DNA of 64,000 bases from Nitrosospira sp. NpAV (GCF_000832065.1 NZ_JXQM01000003.1:186001-250000); one strand, 5' to 3'; positions 38,105-47,219 are shown, counted from the first letter of the stretch. The notes: a model not told the origin generated them from the letters alone. Made by a program: numbers and translations.

Positions 38105-38591
38105 AACGTTTGCTGAAATAGCATTAATTGGCTTGCCGGACGGCAATGTCCAAACCTGCGGCGGAATTACAAACCTGGAGAGGTGAAAAACAACCCCGCA
38201 ATCGGGCTAATGCGGAACAGTTCAATCATTCTAAATCCGGTAGCTGGGCGGAATACGGTATTTTGAGTGCAGGGCAAGGTGCAACGACGCGGAATGATCG
38301 TTCCATTCCAGGCGTTGCAATACAAGCATGTACCACAAAAACCGTACAATTCACCCGTAGCGGCCTCACTTGAAAAGCGAGATCAAATAATCCGAAATAT
38401 CGCTATCAATCTTAACACTGATCTATTAGTCTTAACTCTGATCTATTAAGTAGGCGGTCGACTATCACCAGATAGAATTACAGTTATTTTAATCTGTCAT
38501 ATCGGGCGTTATTCATGAAATTGAATAGCCTTTTGCAGCATTAACCGACATAATCGTTTCATCATCAACCGTAAACCGTATCGACATTTTT
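38105..38591. other. Long intergenic region with hairpin and tandem repeat
   Basis: About 485 bases without a supported gene. An imperfect hairpin occupies 38281-38318: outer arms GCAACG/CGTTGC, inner arms GGAATG (38291-38296)/CATTCC (38304-38309). An 18-mer at 38226-38243 is identical to 9197-9214 at the coaX start. A two-unit direct repeat follows at 38411-38450. The arrangement looks like decayed mobile or duplicated material, but no terminal repeats were found. Confidence 0.45.
38411..38450. repeat. Two-unit 20-bp tandem repeat
   Basis: Two neighbouring 20-base units, each CTTAAC(A/T)CTGATCTATTA plus two bases, identical except for three positions. They lie about 140 bases before yciB, so they could be a pair of protein sites or a simple slippage product. 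Confidence 0.6.
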
Positions 38592-39137
38592 ATGAAGTTT
38601 CTTTTTGATCTCTTTCCGGTTATTCTGTTTTTTATCACTTTCAAGATCTATGGAATCTACGCCGCCACTGCTGTAGCCATTGTCGCCACTTTTGCACAAA
38701 TCGGCTGGGTGTGGTTTCGCCATCGCAAGGTTGAAACCATGCTTTGGGTAAGCCTCGTTATCATCGTGATCTTCGGCAGCGCGACATTGATATTGCAGGA
38801 TGAAACATTCATCAAATGGAAACCGTCCGTGCTCTACTGGCTGTTCGCGGGTGCGCTGCTGCTGGCCCACGCAGTTTTCAAGAAGAATTTGATACGTGTC
38901 ATGATGAAAGAGCAAATTGCACTTCCGGAACCCATATGGGCCCGCCTCAATGCCAGTTGGGCAGCATTTTTTGCATTGATGGGTGGGGCCAATCTCTATG
39001 TGGCTTTTAATTATTCCACTGAAACCTGGGTCAATTTCAAGCTGTTCGGATTCATGGGGCTGATGCTTGTATTTGTCGTAGCACAAGGATTGATGCTGGG
39101 AAAGTATATGGAAGACAAAGAGGATAAAGAAGCATGA
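38592..39137 (+). CDS. yciB: Inner membrane-spanning protein YciB (intracellular septation protein A)
   Basis: A 181-residue protein with five transmembrane helices, starting [18 protein letters not shown] as in the family and including [15 protein letters not shown] and an [11 protein letters not shown] helix. In E. coli YciB touches the elongation and division machinery and helps keep envelope integrity. It is the first gene of a tight rightward series: the yciI start overlaps its stop by four bases (ATGA), then bolA starts two bases after yciI, and a peptidyl-prolyl isomerase gene follows. This yciB-yciI-bolA-ppiC order is common in betaproteobacteria. Confidence 0.92.
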   Translation: MKFLFDLFPVILFFITFKIYGIYAATAVAIVATFAQIGWVWFRHRKVETMLWVSLVIIVIFGSATLILQDETFIKWKPSVLYWLFAGALLLAHAVFKKNLIRVMMKEQIALPEPIWARLNASWAAFFALMGGANLYVAFNYSTETWVNFKLFGFMGLMLVFVVAQGLMLGKYMEDKEDKEA

Positions 39138-39436
39138 TGCTCTATGCGATAAGCGGTGAAGATATTCCGGATAGCCTGGAAAAACGATTGCTGGTACGTA
39201 CCGCACACCTGGAACGCCTCAATGAGTTGCGGCGGGAGGGGCGTCTTGTTCTGGCGGGACCATACCCGGCGATTGATAGCCCCGACCCCGGCCCCGCCGG
39301 GTTCTCGGGCAGCCTCATCGTAGCGGAATTCGAATCACTCGAAGCAGCGCGCACCTGGGCGGAAACCGATCCTTATGCCACGTCGGGTGTATATGCAAAG
39401 CTGACGGTCAAGCCATTCAAGAAAGTTTTGCCATAG
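39134..39436 (+). CDS. yciI: YciI family protein
   Basis: A 100-residue ferredoxin-like-fold protein. It has the family His/Asp pair region: [22 protein letters not shown], with the conserved His after the first strand, and a [12 protein letters not shown] segment near the end containing the second conserved Asp. YciI proteins are dimers of unknown enzymatic role. It overlaps the yciB stop by four bases and is followed by bolA, so it belongs to that operon. Confidence 0.85.
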   Translation: MMLYAISGEDIPDSLEKRLLVRTAHLERLNELRREGRLVLAGPYPAIDSPDPGPAGFSGSLIVAEFESLEAARTWAETDPYATSGVYAKLTVKPFKKVLP

Positions 39437-39438
39437 GC

Positions 39439-39705
39439 ATGGTAAGCACCATCGAGTTAATCAGACAAAAGCTGGCTGTTCTTAACCCGCAGCAGATTCA
39501 GATCCTGGATGAGAGCGCCAGGCATGCGGGACATGAGGGTGCTAAAAGTGGTGGCGGACATTACTTGCTCACTATTGTCTCACGCGAATTTCTCGGCAAA
39601 TCCACTCTGGCCCGGCACCGCTTGGTCTATACCGTGTTGAAAGAGATGATGCATAAGGATATTCACGCGCTGAGCGTAAAAGCGTATACTCCAGAAGAAA
39701 TTTGA
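39439..39705 (+). CDS. BolA family protein
   Basis: An 88-residue BolA-like protein. The class II KH-like fold shows GGGHYLLTIVSREFLGKSTLARHRLVYTVL, with the conserved His in ARHRLVY that helps bind a [2Fe-2S] cluster together with a monothiol glutaredoxin. A loop earlier in the protein (RHAGHEGA) has further His residues, as in BolA-proper. It starts two bases after yciI. The next gene starts about 30 bases later. Whether it acts as the morphogene BolA or an iron-sulfur helper of the BolA type cannot be decided. Confidence 0.85.
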   Translation: MVSTIELIRQKLAVLNPQQIQILDESARHAGHEGAKSGGGHYLLTIVSREFLGKSTLARHRLVYTVLKEMMHKDIHALSVKAYTPEEI

Positions 39706-39736
39706 TTCGATTCAATCCACTGACAAGGAAAACCCT

Positions 39737-40534
39737 ATGCGTGTTATGAAATTCGCTCAACTGACGGTGCTTGGCATTTCCGGTTTGATTGCCGTAACGG
39801 CTGTTCAGGCCCAATCCAACTCACCCATGGCCAAGGTAAATGGCGTATCCATTCCCCAATCGCGTCTTGAATTTATAGTGAAGGCGCGTGCCGCCCAAGG
39901 TCAAGCCGATAGTCCCGAAACCAGGAAGACCTTGCGTGAGGATCTCATAACCGAGGAAGTCATAGCCCAGGAAGCATTAAAGAAAGGTCTTGATAAAGAC
40001 CCGGATTTCGTTTCTCAACTTGAAATTGCCCGTCTGACCGCATTGGTGAGGGCATATCAAATCGATTATGTGAAGAGCCACCCGGTCAGCGACGAAGAAC
40101 TGAAGCAAGAATATGAATCACTGAAAACCCAGATGGGCGACAAAGAATACAAGGCCCATCACATCCTGGTGGCTACCGAGGCGGAAGCAAAGGATATCAT
40201 CGCGCGTATCAAGAAAGGCGGCAAGTTTGACAAGATTGCGCAGGAAAAATCTATTGATTCCGGCAGCAAAGCTAAAGGTGGCGAGCTCGACTGGAGTCCC
40301 GCCGCCAGCTATGTCCAACCCTTTGCCGAAGCCTTGACGAAAATGACTAAGGGTCAGCTTACCGAGCAACCCGTGAAAACTCCCTTTGGCTGGCACGTCA
40401 TCCGCCTGGATGACATACGGCCATTGAAAATTCCGCCATTCGAAGAAATAAAGCAAAATCTGGCACAGCGGGTATTACAACGGCAGTTTGCAACTTTTGT
40501 TGGCGACCTCCGCGCCAAGGCGAAAATCGAATAG
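39737..40534 (+). CDS. Periplasmic parvulin-type peptidyl-prolyl isomerase
   Basis: Assists folding of exported proteins. The 265-residue product has a cleavable signal peptide (about 1-25, ending AVQAQ), a SurA-like N-terminal helical part, and a parvulin domain at about 135-230. That domain includes AHHILVATEAEAKDI, GGELDWSP, and TPFGWHVIRLDD. Related betaproteobacterial proteins follow bolA and yciB. ATG 39737 follows AAGGAAA. A strong bidirectional terminator follows the stop, shared with alr on the other strand. Confidence 0.9.
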   Translation: MRVMKFAQLTVLGISGLIAVTAVQAQSNSPMAKVNGVSIPQSRLEFIVKARAAQGQADSPETRKTLREDLITEEVIAQEALKKGLDKDPDFVSQLEIARLTALVRAYQIDYVKSHPVSDEELKQEYESLKTQMGDKEYKAHHILVATEAEAKDIIARIKKGGKFDKIAQEKSIDSGSKAKGGELDWSPAASYVQPFAEALTKMTKGQLTEQPVKTPFGWHVIRLDDIRPLKIPPFEEIKQNLAQRVLQRQFATFVGDLRAKAKIE

Positions 40535-40553
40535 CTCTAAATTCGGAGTCCGG

Positions 40554-40586
40554 AAAAAAGGCGGTCGGTCAGACCGCCTTTTTTTG
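40554..40586. terminator. Bidirectional terminator between ppiC and alr
   Basis: GGCGGTC (40560-40566), loop GGTCA, GACCGCC (40572-40578), followed by seven T residues and preceded by six A residues. It can end transcripts from both the isomerase gene (plus) and alr (minus). Confidence 0.85.
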
Positions 40587-40594
40587 TTACGCTA

Positions 40595-41668
40595 CTACGT
40601 TACTATTTGCATGCGCGACGCCAGGGCGCACAGCAACTCATAACTCACCGTACCCGCCGACTCGGCTACCTCATCCACGGGCAGCCCCTTTCCCCAGAGC
40701 GTTACCCGACTGCCTACGCCAGCATCTTCAATTCCACTCAAATCCACATTCAGCATATCCATGGATACGCGCCCGATGAGCCGGGCACGCCTGCCGTGCA
40801 CCAGCACCGGAGTACCGGCGGGGGCGTGGCGTGGGTAGCCGTCGGCATAGCCGCCGGCTACAATACCGGTACGCATCGGCCGGTCGGCACAAAACATGTG
40901 GCCATACCCCACTCCCTCTCCAGACTTAAGGGTTTGCACGGCAATAATTTTGCTCGATATTGTCATTGCCGGATGCAAATCCAGTTCCCCAGCGGTTTTA
41001 TCGGGGAATGGCGAAGCTCCATAAAGCATGATACCGGGCCGCACCCAATCGGCATGCGTTTCGGGATAACGCAGGATAGCGGCGGAGTTGGCCAGCGAGC
41101 GCGGCAGATTCCGCGCTTCGGCAACAGCATTGAAGCGTTGTAACTGCGCGGCAACGCTCTCCTTTCCGCCGGACTCATCCGCGCGGGCAAAATGGGTCAT
41201 GAGCGTAATCTGGCCAACAGCGGGATTGGCTTTCAATGTTTCCAGCGCAGCGGGGAATTGATCAAGCGTGAAGCCCAAGCGGTTCATACCGGTATTAAGC
41301 TTCAGAAATACATTCAGGCTGCCGCGCGGCCTGTATGCTGATAACATCGCCAGCTGCTCATGATGATGGACTACGGTGCTTAAATGGTATTGTTCGATCC
41401 ATGCCAGCTCCTCTATGGAAAAGAAGCCTTCGAGCAGCAGAATAGTTTGGCGATAGCCCGCTTCCCGCAAACGAACGGCAGCGTCAATCTCGAGCATCGC
41501 GAAGCCCTCCGCGCGCTTCAGCGCATCGGCCGCGCGCAGCAGCCCATGACCATATGCATCAGCCTTGATGACCGCCATGACACGCGAACGAGGAGCATAA
41601 CGGCGAACTACAGATAGATTATGTTCGATTGCGGCGAGATCGATCAGCGCCTGGATAGGACGCGACAT
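40595..41668 (-). CDS. alr: Alanine racemase
   Basis: PLP enzyme interconverting L- and D-alanine for peptidoglycan. The 357-residue protein has the cofactor lysine K35 in AVIKADAYGHG. The catalytic Tyr lies in GEGVGYGHMF near residue 256. The C-terminal beta domain closes with AGTVSYELLCAL. All expected parts are present. Monocistronic; its stop lies against the shared terminator. It is divergent from lplT, with about 160 bases between. Confidence 0.95.
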   Translation of the reverse strand: MSRPIQALIDLAAIEHNLSVVRRYAPRSRVMAVIKADAYGHGLLRAADALKRAEGFAMLEIDAAVRLREAGYRQTILLLEGFFSIEELAWIEQYHLSTVVHHHEQLAMLSAYRPRGSLNVFLKLNTGMNRLGFTLDQFPAALETLKANPAVGQITLMTHFARADESGGKESVAAQLQRFNAVAEARNLPRSLANSAAILRYPETHADWVRPGIMLYGASPFPDKTAGELDLHPAMTISSKIIAVQTLKSGEGVGYGHMFCADRPMRTGIVAGGYADGYPRHAPAGTPVLVHGRRARLIGRVSMDMLNVDLSGIEDAGVGSRVTLWGKGLPVDEVAESAGTVSYELLCALASRMQIVT

Positions 41669-41830
41669 CAGTTTTCAGAATACAAGGGAAATTTAATCAT
41701 CCTGAAACAGTGGGTTTCAATTGGTTGCGTAAACGGTTTCATGGTATAAACTTTTTCCCCAAAATAAGCCTGGATGACCATTGTATAATCTCACGCCTAA
41801 CAACGAGAAAGTTTTGGGAGGGAGAGTAGG

Positions 41831-43105
41831 GTGAAACGCGGATTTTATACCATCATGGCAGCGCAGTTCTTTTCTTCGCTCGCGGACAATGCGCTGCTGG
41901 TCATTGCCATTGCACTTCTGATAGAACTGCATGCGCCCGCATATCTCACCCCGATGCTCAAGTTTGTATTCGTTTTATTCTATGTAATTCTCGCTCCTTT
42001 CGTTGGTGCTTTTGCCGATTCCATGCCCAAGGGACGGGTGATGCTCATTAGCAATTCAATCAAGATCGTTGGCTGCAGTCTGCTTTTCCTGGCTTCGCAT
42101 CAGTATTTTGCCCTCGCCGCCTATGCAATCGTGGGGCTGGGTGCCGCCGCATATTCCCCCGCAAAATACGGGATACTGACCGAATTGCTTCCTCCCGAGA
42201 AGCTGGTCATTGCCAATGGCTGGATCGAAGGACTCACCGTAGCTTCCATTGTGCTGGGCACGGTATTGGGCGGACTATTGATAACACCTGCAATCTCCGC
42301 CATATTTCTAGGATTCGACTTCCCCTTCATCGATACCGGCGTGGATACCATACCTGAAGCAGGTATTCTACTAGTCGCCGTTTTTTATAGTACCGCGGCC
42401 ATCTTCAATCTATACATACCCAACACCGGTGTGGATCACCGCATCCTCAAGAAGAATCCGATATTCCTGGTGCACGAGTTTGGACACTGTATGAAATTGC
42501 TATGGACAGACAAGCTCGGGCAGATTTCACTCGCCGTCACCACCTTGTTCTGGGGCGCGGGTGCAACGCTGCAATTTATCGTATTGAAATGGGCCGACGC
42601 GGCACTTGGCTATCCGTTAAATAAAGCGGCACAATTGCAAGGCGTGGTCGCCGTGGGAATCGCGATAGGTGCGGTGGTTGCGGCGCGGCTGGTGTCGCTG
42701 CGGCAGTCCGTGAAAGTTATCCCCCTTGGGATCGCCATGGGTGTCGTGGTGATGGCCATGATTCTGGCGCGTGACCTGTGGATTGCAATCGTGCTTCTCA
42801 TGCTGATAGGCGGACTGGCGGGATTTTTTGTGGTCCCAATGAACGCCCTGCTGCAGCACCGCGGGCACATCCTGATGGGGGCTGGTCACTCCATTGCGGT
42901 CCAGAATTTCAATGAAAACCTAAGTATTCTCGCCATGCTGGCGGTGTATGCGGTACTGGTAAGCTTCAACGTGCATGTTTACACCGTTATTATTCTGTTC
43001 GGTCTATTTGTAGCGGTGATCATGGCCCTGATACGTCAGTGGCATCTGCATAACCAGAGCATTGAAGACTCGCTCCATCTGATCGGGGCTCACAAGGGAC
43101 ATTAA
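41831..43105 (+). CDS. lplT: Lysophospholipid transporter LplT
   Basis: Major-facilitator membrane protein that flips lysophospholipids to the inner leaflet for re-acylation. The 424-residue product has about 12 helices, and the family N-terminus MKRGFYTIMAAQFFSSLADNA is followed by the motif AFADSMPKGRVM. The start is a GTG at 41831, with GGGAGGGAG about eight bases upstream. A TATAAT at 41784-41789 may be its -10 box. In enterics lplT is beside aas; no acyltransferase gene is adjacent here. Confidence 0.92.
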   Translation: MKRGFYTIMAAQFFSSLADNALLVIAIALLIELHAPAYLTPMLKFVFVLFYVILAPFVGAFADSMPKGRVMLISNSIKIVGCSLLFLASHQYFALAAYAIVGLGAAAYSPAKYGILTELLPPEKLVIANGWIEGLTVASIVLGTVLGGLLITPAISAIFLGFDFPFIDTGVDTIPEAGILLVAVFYSTAAIFNLYIPNTGVDHRILKKNPIFLVHEFGHCMKLLWTDKLGQISLAVTTLFWGAGATLQFIVLKWADAALGYPLNKAAQLQGVVAVGIAIGAVVAARLVSLRQSVKVIPLGIAMGVVVMAMILARDLWIAIVLLMLIGGLAGFFVVPMNALLQHRGHILMGAGHSIAVQNFNENLSILAMLAVYAVLVSFNVHVYTVIILFGLFVAVIMALIRQWHLHNQSIEDSLHLIGAHKGH

Positions 43106-43116
43106 CCCAAATACTG

Positions 43117-43623
43117 CTACAAAATAACCGGTGTATCGGGCAGTTCATTTTCCCTTCCTTCCGGTCCTTTCTCTGCCCGGAAATGCGTTCGCAGGTGGCT
43201 GCCTACGGCGCCGATTCCAGCGACCACCCCTGATTCAAAATGACCCTGACGAAAAGCCGTTTCCATTTCGCGGCAGATTTTTTCCCACTCTTCAGCACTG
43301 ACTTTGACATTAATACCTCGGTCGGCAATGATCTCAACGTCGCGGTCCGCCAGCAGCAGGTAAACCAGCACACCGTTGTTATGTTCAGTATCCCACACAC
43401 GGAGTTGGGAAAACAACTCCACCGCCCGCTCCCTCGCCGACTGATCTCTAAGCAGGGGCAAGGTATCCAACGCTGCTTCCACCGCAAAGCAGACTTCGCC
43501 CTCATGGCCGATTTCCGACCGCTTGATGGCTTGTTCGATGGCTGCCAGGGAAGCATGCGAAAATAGACGCCGTACCACCGCACGACCCGTAAGCAAATGC
43601 CGCAGTATGCGTGCGAAATTCAT
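43117..43623 (-). CDS. TPM-domain protein, short form
   Basis: A 168-residue TPM-domain (YgcG-type) protein. The pattern is HASLAAIEQAIKRSEIGHEGEVCFAVEA, then NNGVLVYLLLADRDVEIIADRGI, typical of the short cytoplasmic TPM proteins found in pairs. It begins directly after the stop of the glycine-rich TPM gene (TAA then ATG), so translation is coupled. Together with lemA upstream it forms a three-gene unit. The biochemical role of the TPM domain in bacteria is not settled, although phosphatase activity has been reported for some TPM proteins. Confidence 0.82.
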   Translation of the reverse strand: MNFARILRHLLTGRAVVRRLFSHASLAAIEQAIKRSEIGHEGEVCFAVEAALDTLPLLRDQSARERAVELFSQLRVWDTEHNNGVLVYLLLADRDVEIIADRGINVKVSAEEWEKICREMETAFRQGHFESGVVAGIGAVGSHLRTHFRAEKGPEGRENELPDTPVIL

Positions 43624-44514
43624 TTACCACCTCCCCGATGCGCCACCACCGCCAAATCCACCCCCTCCTCCTCCAAAGCCGCCTCCACCCCCAAACCCGC
43701 CTCCGCCGCCCATCCCGCCAAATCCGCCGCCCGGAGGCCAGCCACCCCGCCCTCCTCTGGCAATTCCCCCACCCGCGTTACCAAACAGGCTCATCAAGAA
43801 CGCGAGGAAAGCGATGACCAAGGCAGCGATTATCGAAGAAAAAATGAGCCAGCCGAGGAACCCTCCCGCTGCACTCATTATGGCGGCGGCGATGAAACGT
43901 CCAAACATGGATTGCAGTATTCTGCCGGCTACGACAAGTCCTACAAGAATAAAGAAAATATTGTCCAGAACACCGCCCATTCCCGCCGGAGCGCCATTGC
44001 CGTGCCGGGATTGCGGCGGGGGTAACGATTCTCCTGCAATTACCCCTGTTATTTTCTCGATTCCCGCGTCGATACCCCCCGCGAAATCTCCCTGTCGGAG
44101 CCTGGGAAGCATTATTTCTTCGATGATACGCTTCGCCACGGCATCCGGCAGCGCACCCTCCAGTCCATAGCCTACCTCGATCCGCAACGCTTTGTCATGC
44201 TTCGCAATGACCAGCAGAATGCCGTCATCCACGCCTTTGCGGCCAAGCTTCCAGGCCTCGGCAACACGAATCGAATACTGCTCGACAGTTTCAGGATGCG
44301 TAGTGGGAATGATCAGCACTGCGATCTGGCTCCCCCTCTCTGCCTCCAACGCAGCCAGCTTCTGTTCCAATCGCGCGGTTTGATTCACGGTGAGTGTGCC
44401 GGTCAGATCGGTGACACGGGACTTGAGAGGCGGAACCGCTACTTCCGCCGCCGATAAAGAGGCGGCAAGAAGCAAGACAATTAACGTGAGAACTCTTCCC
44501 CAAGCTCGAATCAT
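43624..44514 (-). CDS. TPM-domain membrane protein with glycine-rich tail (YgcG family)
   Basis: A 296-residue exported protein. A signal peptide (about 1-23, ending SAAEV) is followed by the periplasmic TPM domain with RVTDLTGTLTVNQTARLEQKL, AVLIIPTTHP, and RIEVGYGLEGALPDAVAKR. Two transmembrane segments lie at about 178-235, and the tail after about 245 is mostly glycine and phenylalanine. In genomes this protein often accompanies LemA, as here. The plus-strand proline-rich frame over the same bases is a shadow of this tail. Role unknown; proposed links are to membrane protein quality. Confidence 0.87.
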   Translation of the reverse strand: MIRAWGRVLTLIVLLLAASLSAAEVAVPPLKSRVTDLTGTLTVNQTARLEQKLAALEAERGSQIAVLIIPTTHPETVEQYSIRVAEAWKLGRKGVDDGILLVIAKHDKALRIEVGYGLEGALPDAVAKRIIEEIMLPRLRQGDFAGGIDAGIEKITGVIAGESLPPPQSRHGNGAPAGMGGVLDNIFFILVGLVVAGRILQSMFGRFIAAAIMSAAGGFLGWLIFSSIIAALVIAFLAFLMSLFGNAGGGIARGGRGGWPPGGGFGGMGGGGGFGGGGGFGGGGGGFGGGGASGRW

Positions 44515-44590
44515 AATCCCAAATCTCTTAGCGGATCATTGCGCAAAACTGAAAGATGAGCGATCAACTGTTGGGTTCAGGATAATGGCA

Positions 44591-45196
44591 CTATTTCGCT
44601 GGCGATGGTGTGCTGAAATCCACCTTGGGGGCGGAGGAAATTTCTTTCTCATTCTCCACGGCAAAGCCGGGCTTCACCTGGTAGCCGAAAACCATTGCCG
44701 TAAGATTGCTGGGAAATGAGCGCACCACCACGTTGTATTCCTGGACCGCCTTGATGTAACGGTTGCGGGCCACCGTGATACGGTTTTCGGTACCTTCCAG
44801 TTGTGCCTGCAATTCACGGAAATTAGCATCCGATTTAAGTTGCGGATAATTCTCCGCCACCACCAGCAAACGCGACAGCGCGCTCGACAATTCCCCCTGA
44901 GCACTTTGAAATTTGGCTAATGCTTCCGGATCGTTGATCAGCTCTGGTGTAGCCTGGATGCTACCCACTTTGGAGCGGGCATTGGTCACACCCAACAATA
45001 CATCTTTCTCCTGTGCGGCAAAACCCTTCACCACGTTTACAAGGTTGGGAACCAGATCGGCACGGCGCTGATACTGGTTCAGAACTTCCGACCAGCCGGC
45101 CCTGATCTGTTCATCGGTGGACTGCAAGGTATTGTAGCCACAGCCACTTAAGGTAAGAGTAAGGAGCAACGTCAGCGACAACAGCAAATTATGCAT
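44591..45196 (-). CDS. lemA: LemA family lipoprotein
   Basis: A 201-residue LemA-type protein with a four-helix bundle. The N-terminal signal carries a lipobox LSGC, so it is a lipoprotein or membrane-anchored. The core has YQRRADLVPNLVNVVKGFA, the family signature, and YNVVVRSFPSNLTAMVFGY near the end. The frame is open from 45271; ATG 45196 follows AGGAAG and starts the signal. Two TPM-domain genes follow on the same strand, the common LemA-YgcG unit. Function is unknown. Confidence 0.92.
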   Translation of the reverse strand: MHNLLLSLTLLLTLTLSGCGYNTLQSTDEQIRAGWSEVLNQYQRRADLVPNLVNVVKGFAAQEKDVLLGVTNARSKVGSIQATPELINDPEALAKFQSAQGELSSALSRLLVVAENYPQLKSDANFRELQAQLEGTENRITVARNRYIKAVQEYNVVVRSFPSNLTAMVFGYQVKPGFAVENEKEISSAPKVDFSTPSPAK

Positions 45197-45340
45197 GGCA
45201 TTCTTCCTGAAAGAATTTGATTTGAGGAATCTACGATCAAGTTCCCCGGGTTTGCCAGCAGCTTGACCCATAAACGGAACTATTCCGGGACCCTTTACGA
45301 TATGTTGGGGTTAAACCTCAAATTGCAAGGGAATCGGGAA

Positions 45341-46093
45341 TCACCCACTGCGGGCGCTTTCCAAACCTTGCATGATACTTCTGGCAAAGCATAAATCTTC
45401 CCAAGCTTTCGCCTTGTCCGCAAGCGTTCGCAACAGATAGGCTGGATGGTACGTGACGATAACGGGAATGCCGGAATGCTCGTGCAGTCTCCCGCGCAAA
45501 CTGGCAATGGCCGCATCGGTATGCAGCAGATTCTGCGCAGCGACTTTTCCCAGCGCAATGATGAGCTTGGGTTTGATCAACTCGATTTGCCGCTCAAGAT
45601 AAGGCGCGCACTGCCCTGCCTCATCGGGATGGGGGTTTCTGTTGCCCGGTGGACGGCATTTCACGATATTGGCGATATAAACATCCCGGCCGCGCGTCAG
45701 ATTGATTGCCGCCAGCATATTATCCAATAATTTCCCGGAAGGCCCGACGAAGGGCTCCCCCTTGGCGTCCTCCTCGGCACCCGGCCCTTCGCCTATGCAT
45801 AGCCAGTCGGCATTTTTGGCGCCCACGCCAAACACCGTGCGGGAACGAGACCGGCATAGCGGACACGCAACGCAACCCTCAACGCTTGTCTTAAGCTCAT
45901 CCCAGCCCATCCGCAGGATTTTCGAACGCCGCTCTTCCGCCGCGTCGGCAGGGTGGCTGACAGCCTGTTCGCTGAACTCGACCTGCGCAGCAGAATCTTC
46001 CCCGGAAGTTCTAGCACGCCACAATGGTGTCAAACCCAGCTCCTTGAGTATTTCGTTGCGCCTTGCACGCCTGGAGCGGGCATCCGCAGTCAC
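45341..46093 (-). CDS. Uracil-DNA glycosylase, family 4 (Fe-S type)
   Basis: Removes uracil from DNA to begin base-excision repair. The 250-residue product has a variable N-terminal extension of about 70 residues. The core follows with C-x2-C (GCVACPLC), motif 1 GEGPGAEED, KCRPPGNRNP with the third cluster Cys, QCAPYLERQI with the fourth, and motif 2 HPAYLLR. A [4Fe-4S] cluster is expected. It is last of a tsaB-rimI-UDG run and overlaps rimI by four bases. The conserved coupling with rimI is seen in other betaproteobacteria. Confidence 0.9.
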   Translation of the reverse strand: MTADARSRRARRNEILKELGLTPLWRARTSGEDSAAQVEFSEQAVSHPADAAEERRSKILRMGWDELKTSVEGCVACPLCRSRSRTVFGVGAKNADWLCIGEGPGAEEDAKGEPFVGPSGKLLDNMLAAINLTRGRDVYIANIVKCRPPGNRNPHPDEAGQCAPYLERQIELIKPKLIIALGKVAAQNLLHTDAAIASLRGRLHEHSGIPVIVTYHPAYLLRTLADKAKAWEDLCFARSIMQGLESARSG

Positions 46094-46551
46094 AACATCA
46101 GCTCCATGACTATGGAGTCCTCACGTCCGCCCATCGCGGGATAGTAATCCCGGCGTTTGCCGATTTGCCTGAATCCCATCCGCTCATACAGGCGAGCGGC
46201 CACACGATTGGACTCTCGCACATCCAGAAACATCGAGCGCGCGCGCTGGTCCCTGGCAATGCAGATAAAATGCCGCAGCAATCTCTCGCCCCAACCCTTC
46301 CGTTGTGAGCCCGCGGCGACGCTAAGCGTCAGTAAATGGGCTTCTTCGGGTCCAATAATCATTACACCATAGCCAAAAAGATGTCCATTCTGCTCCAGCA
46401 CCATGCAGTGATAGCCGGAGTCGATCGAATCACCGAAATTGCCGCGCGTCCAGGGGAAAAGAAAAACTTCCCGTTCGATTGCCACAACCTCGTCCAGGTC
46501 TGACATAAACATTCGCCTGATTTGGGGCATTTCCTGCAATTGAGCGCTCAT
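46090..46551 (-). CDS. rimI: [Ribosomal protein S18]-alanine N-acetyltransferase
   Basis: GNAT enzyme that acetylates the N-terminal alanine of ribosomal protein S18. The 153-residue protein has the family opening (IRRMFMSDLDEVVAIERE), the CoA-binding motif QRKGWGERLL, and NRVAARLYERMGFRQIGKRRDYYP at the end. It follows tsaB with a four-base overlap, the usual tsaB-rimI order, and is followed by the overlapping glycosylase gene. All motifs are intact. Confidence 0.93.
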   Translation of the reverse strand: MSAQLQEMPQIRRMFMSDLDEVVAIEREVFLFPWTRGNFGDSIDSGYHCMVLEQNGHLFGYGVMIIGPEEAHLLTLSVAAGSQRKGWGERLLRHFICIARDQRARSMFLDVRESNRVAARLYERMGFRQIGKRRDYYPAMGGREDSIVMELML

Positions 46552-47219
46552 CGTTCCTTTTCCTTCAAAGCCACTTTATTACGCACATAAAGTGGCGCGG
46601 CATCAGCGGGATCAATACCCAGTCCCTTCGCAAATCTCGGCACAGCCAGTTGAATCATGTAGCTCGCATGAGGCCGGAGATCGCCAATGATGCGATGGAT
46701 ACAATCGTCATAGCGGCTGCGTAACGCCTCGCCATATATGGAAAAACCGCTGCCGCAACCAATCCAGCCGCTTCCGCGCACTAATGGCGCCTGCTGTGGC
46801 GAACATAGCGTTGGCTCCCTAACCGGTTGCCACTCATCGGCCATTTTTGTATAGGCGGCATGATAAATCTCACTCATGCGCGCATCGAGCGCCGCAATTA
46901 CATTATCTCCTCCCGCCGCCGCCGCCATTGCTTCCAATGTGCATATACCCATTACCGGCAGATCCGCGCCAAAAGCCAACCCTTGCGCCACTCCGCAAGC
47001 AATGCGCAAACCTGTGAAAGAGCCTGGTCCAGCACCAAAGGCAATACCATCCAATTGAGCCAGCGTCAGCCCGGCTTCGCCCAGCATCTGCCTCAGCATC
47101 GGCAAAATCAGTTCCGAATGCCGCTGTTTCGCGAGAACCTCCCGGCTGAGTATTTCGCCATCCAGCAAGACTGCAATCGAACAGTACTCGGTAGAAGTAT
47201 CAAGAGCGAGAATTTTCAA
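46548..47219 (-). CDS. tsaB: tRNA threonylcarbamoyladenosine biosynthesis protein TsaB
   Basis: Partner of TsaD in making t6A at position 37 of ANN-decoding tRNAs. The ASKHA-fold product has the opening KILALDTSTEYCSIAV, the signature AFGAGPGSFTGLRIA, and GICTLEAMAAAA. The frame is open to 47303 without a family match, so I place the start at the TTG at 47219, giving 223 residues and the standard N-terminus; there is no strong ribosome site and an upstream start is possible. First gene of the tsaB-rimI-UDG run. Confidence 0.9.
   Translation of the reverse strand: MKILALDTSTEYCSIAVLLDGEILSREVLAKQRHSELILPMLRQMLGEAGLTLAQLDGIAFGAGPGSFTGLRIACGVAQGLAFGADLPVMGICTLEAMAAAAGGDNVIAALDARMSEIYHAAYTKMADEWQPVREPTLCSPQQAPLVRGSGWIGCGSGFSIYGEALRSRYDDCIHRIIGDLRPHASYMIQLAVPRFAKGLGIDPADAAPLYVRNKVALKEKER

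Noticed and set aside
9197-38243. 18-mer shared by 9197-9214 and 38226-38243 as a mobile element end
   Set aside because: Identity stops abruptly, no inverted partner or flanking duplication is present, and chance occurrence in 64 kb is not negligible.
43523-44170. 215-codon proline-rich plus-strand frame
   Set aside because: It is the antisense shadow of the glycine-rich tail of the TPM protein gene; no ribosome site or family match.
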